From Labilibaculum sp. DW002 (lineage in GTDB: Bacteria > Bacteroidota > Bacteroidia > Bacteroidales > Marinifilaceae), in assembly GCF_029029525.1 (NCBI RefSeq), contig NZ_JAKJSC010000001.1, positions 2,516,987 to 2,580,986 on the forward strand: DNA of 64,000 bases. The letters run 5' to 3'. The notes under the pieces were generated by a model. That model was given only the letters and a program-made list of their open reading frames with translations. It did not search any database and was not told the DNA's origin. This document shows, in pieces, positions 63,441 through 64,000 of the stretch. A program made the translations under genes and the position numbers. Position 1 is the stretch's first letter, and each line of letters starts with the position of its first letter.

Positions 63441-63480
63441 AATGAATAAGCCTCAGGTTAAAACCTGAGGCTTATTCATT
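63441..63480. terminator. Bidirectional terminator, 19-bp perfect arms
   Basis: A palindrome with 19-bp perfect arms around two central bases, its core CCTCAGGTTAAAACCTGAGG. This has the same design as the REP-like hairpin at 31261-31280 (CCTCGGGTTAAAACCCGAGG). Convergent genes flank it and their ends reach it, so it probably terminates both. Confidence 0.8.
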
Positions 63481-64000
63481 ATTTATTTACTCGTTTATAC
63501 CAAGTAATTTCATCTCCTTGATATTTGAATTTTTCTTCCAATTTAAAACCTAATTTCTCCAAAACTCGTTGCGATTTCTTATTGCTCACCAAAGTCATGC
63601 TGCAAATTTCAGGTAGCTTTAATTCTGAAAAAGCATATTCAATCGCAGCCTTTGTGGCTTCAGTAATTAATCCTTTCCCCCAATATTTACGCAACAAACG
63701 AAAACGCAGATCATAAAAATCAATGTGCCCGTTATAGCTTTCCTTTTCCAACTTAAACCCTGTCCAGCCAATAAAACGATCCGATTCTTTCTCAACAATC
63801 GCCCACCTACCAATTCCATTCTTTTGGTATTGCTCCTGTATCGATTCAATCATTTTTTGACTCTGACCAATGTCACGAATCGGTTTTCGCCCTAAAAACT
63901 TATACACTTCGGGGTCAGAATCCATTTCAAACATGAATTCATCATCACTAGCTAATATTTCTCGTAGATATAATCTTTCTGTTTCAAACAATATTTTCAT
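63479..64000 (-). CDS. GNAT family acetyltransferase (RimJ/RimL type)
   Basis: 173 residues; the ATG codon falls on the last three bases of the window and looks like a natural start (MKILFETERLYLREIL). Features are the typical N-terminal ERLYLREI, the acetyl-CoA-binding area YWGKGLITEATKAAIEYAFSEL near residue 110, and SNKKSQRVLEKLGFKLEEKF. It likely acetylates a small amine or protein N-terminus. The C-terminus runs into the palindrome at 63441-63480. Confidence 0.9.
   Translation of the reverse strand: MKILFETERLYLREILASDDEFMFEMDSDPEVYKFLGRKPIRDIGQSQKMIESIQEQYQKNGIGRWAIVEKESDRFIGWTGFKLEKESYNGHIDFYDLRFRLLRKYWGKGLITEATKAAIEYAFSELKLPEICSMTLVSNKKSQRVLEKLGFKLEEKFKYQGDEITWYKRVNK

Overview
The window looks like chromosomal DNA of an AT-rich, anaerobic or facultatively anaerobic member of the Bacteroidota, probably of the Marinilabiliales/Marinifilaceae type. 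This is an inference, not a search result. It rests on the Bacteroidota-type promoters (TTTG, about 19 bases, then TAnnTTTG), seen before rplU and the Lrp gene, and on generally weak ribosome binding sites. It also rests on a DUF4286 protein, DUF4369 and LolA_like lipoprotein-type families, a two-module membrane pyrophosphatase of Bacteroidota type, and large MacB/FtsX permease arrays. No rRNA, tRNA, CRISPR array, prophage or complete conventional insertion sequence was seen. The only transposase is a single-domain Y1 (HUH) enzyme of REP-associated type.

Layout. 0.4-8 kb: housekeeping genes (rplU-rpmA, serS, TPR protein, DUF4286, EamA transporter, ruvC) facing a reverse cluster (HIT protein, greA, small membrane protein). 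7.8-16 kb: Rieske-like lipoprotein with an altered ligand set, membrane pyrophosphatase, ribF, a lipoprotein with a cysteine-less thioredoxin fold, lpxH and rmuC. 16.4-20.1 kb: small envelope and membrane genes, including a LemA/DUF3137 pair. 20.2-30.6 kb: a reverse-strand catabolic block (methionine gamma-lyase/cystathionine synthase-type PLP enzyme, DmsBC-like fusion with a molybdoenzyme, aminotransferase, four-subunit 2-oxoacid:ferredoxin oxidoreductase) beside a forward Lrp/AsnC regulator. The spacers of this block are full of palindromic repeats. 30.7-31.3 kb: the Y1 transposase between two direct copies of a hairpin doublet. 31.3-40.2 kb: a periplasmic nitrate reductase operon that joins Nap subunits (A, G, H, B, D) to an NrfC/NrfD-like module and a monoheme cytochrome c, with no NapC in the window. 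40.5-45.8 kb: an operon of a LolA-like periplasmic protein, two FtsX-type permeases, an ATPase and an outer-membrane barrel. 45.9-48.3 kb: GyrI-like protein, GNAT acetyltransferase and two small paralogous membrane proteins. 48.3-63.4 kb: an NtrB/NtrC-type two-component system divergent from an adaptor-ATPase-four-permease operon, whose upstream region carries a sigma-54 promoter and a palindromic candidate enhancer. 63.5-64 kb: a second GNAT acetyltransferase.

How the parts work together. The 20-30 kb block suggests fermentation of sulfur and branched-chain amino acids: deamination or gamma-elimination gives 2-oxoacids, which a ferredoxin oxidoreductase converts to acyl-CoA plus reduced ferredoxin. 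The nap cluster gives a quinol-linked nitrate respiration route. The two large ABC operons are envelope systems. One appears built to link inner and outer membrane through a periplasmic carrier. The other is a sigma-54-controlled, enhancer-activated MacB-like array with one ATPase for four permeases, and its first and fourth permease genes share a nearly identical 108-base tract that suggests gene conversion. The best leads for new biology are these two operons, the hybrid Nap/Nrf electron-transfer module, and the transposase with its hairpin repeats.
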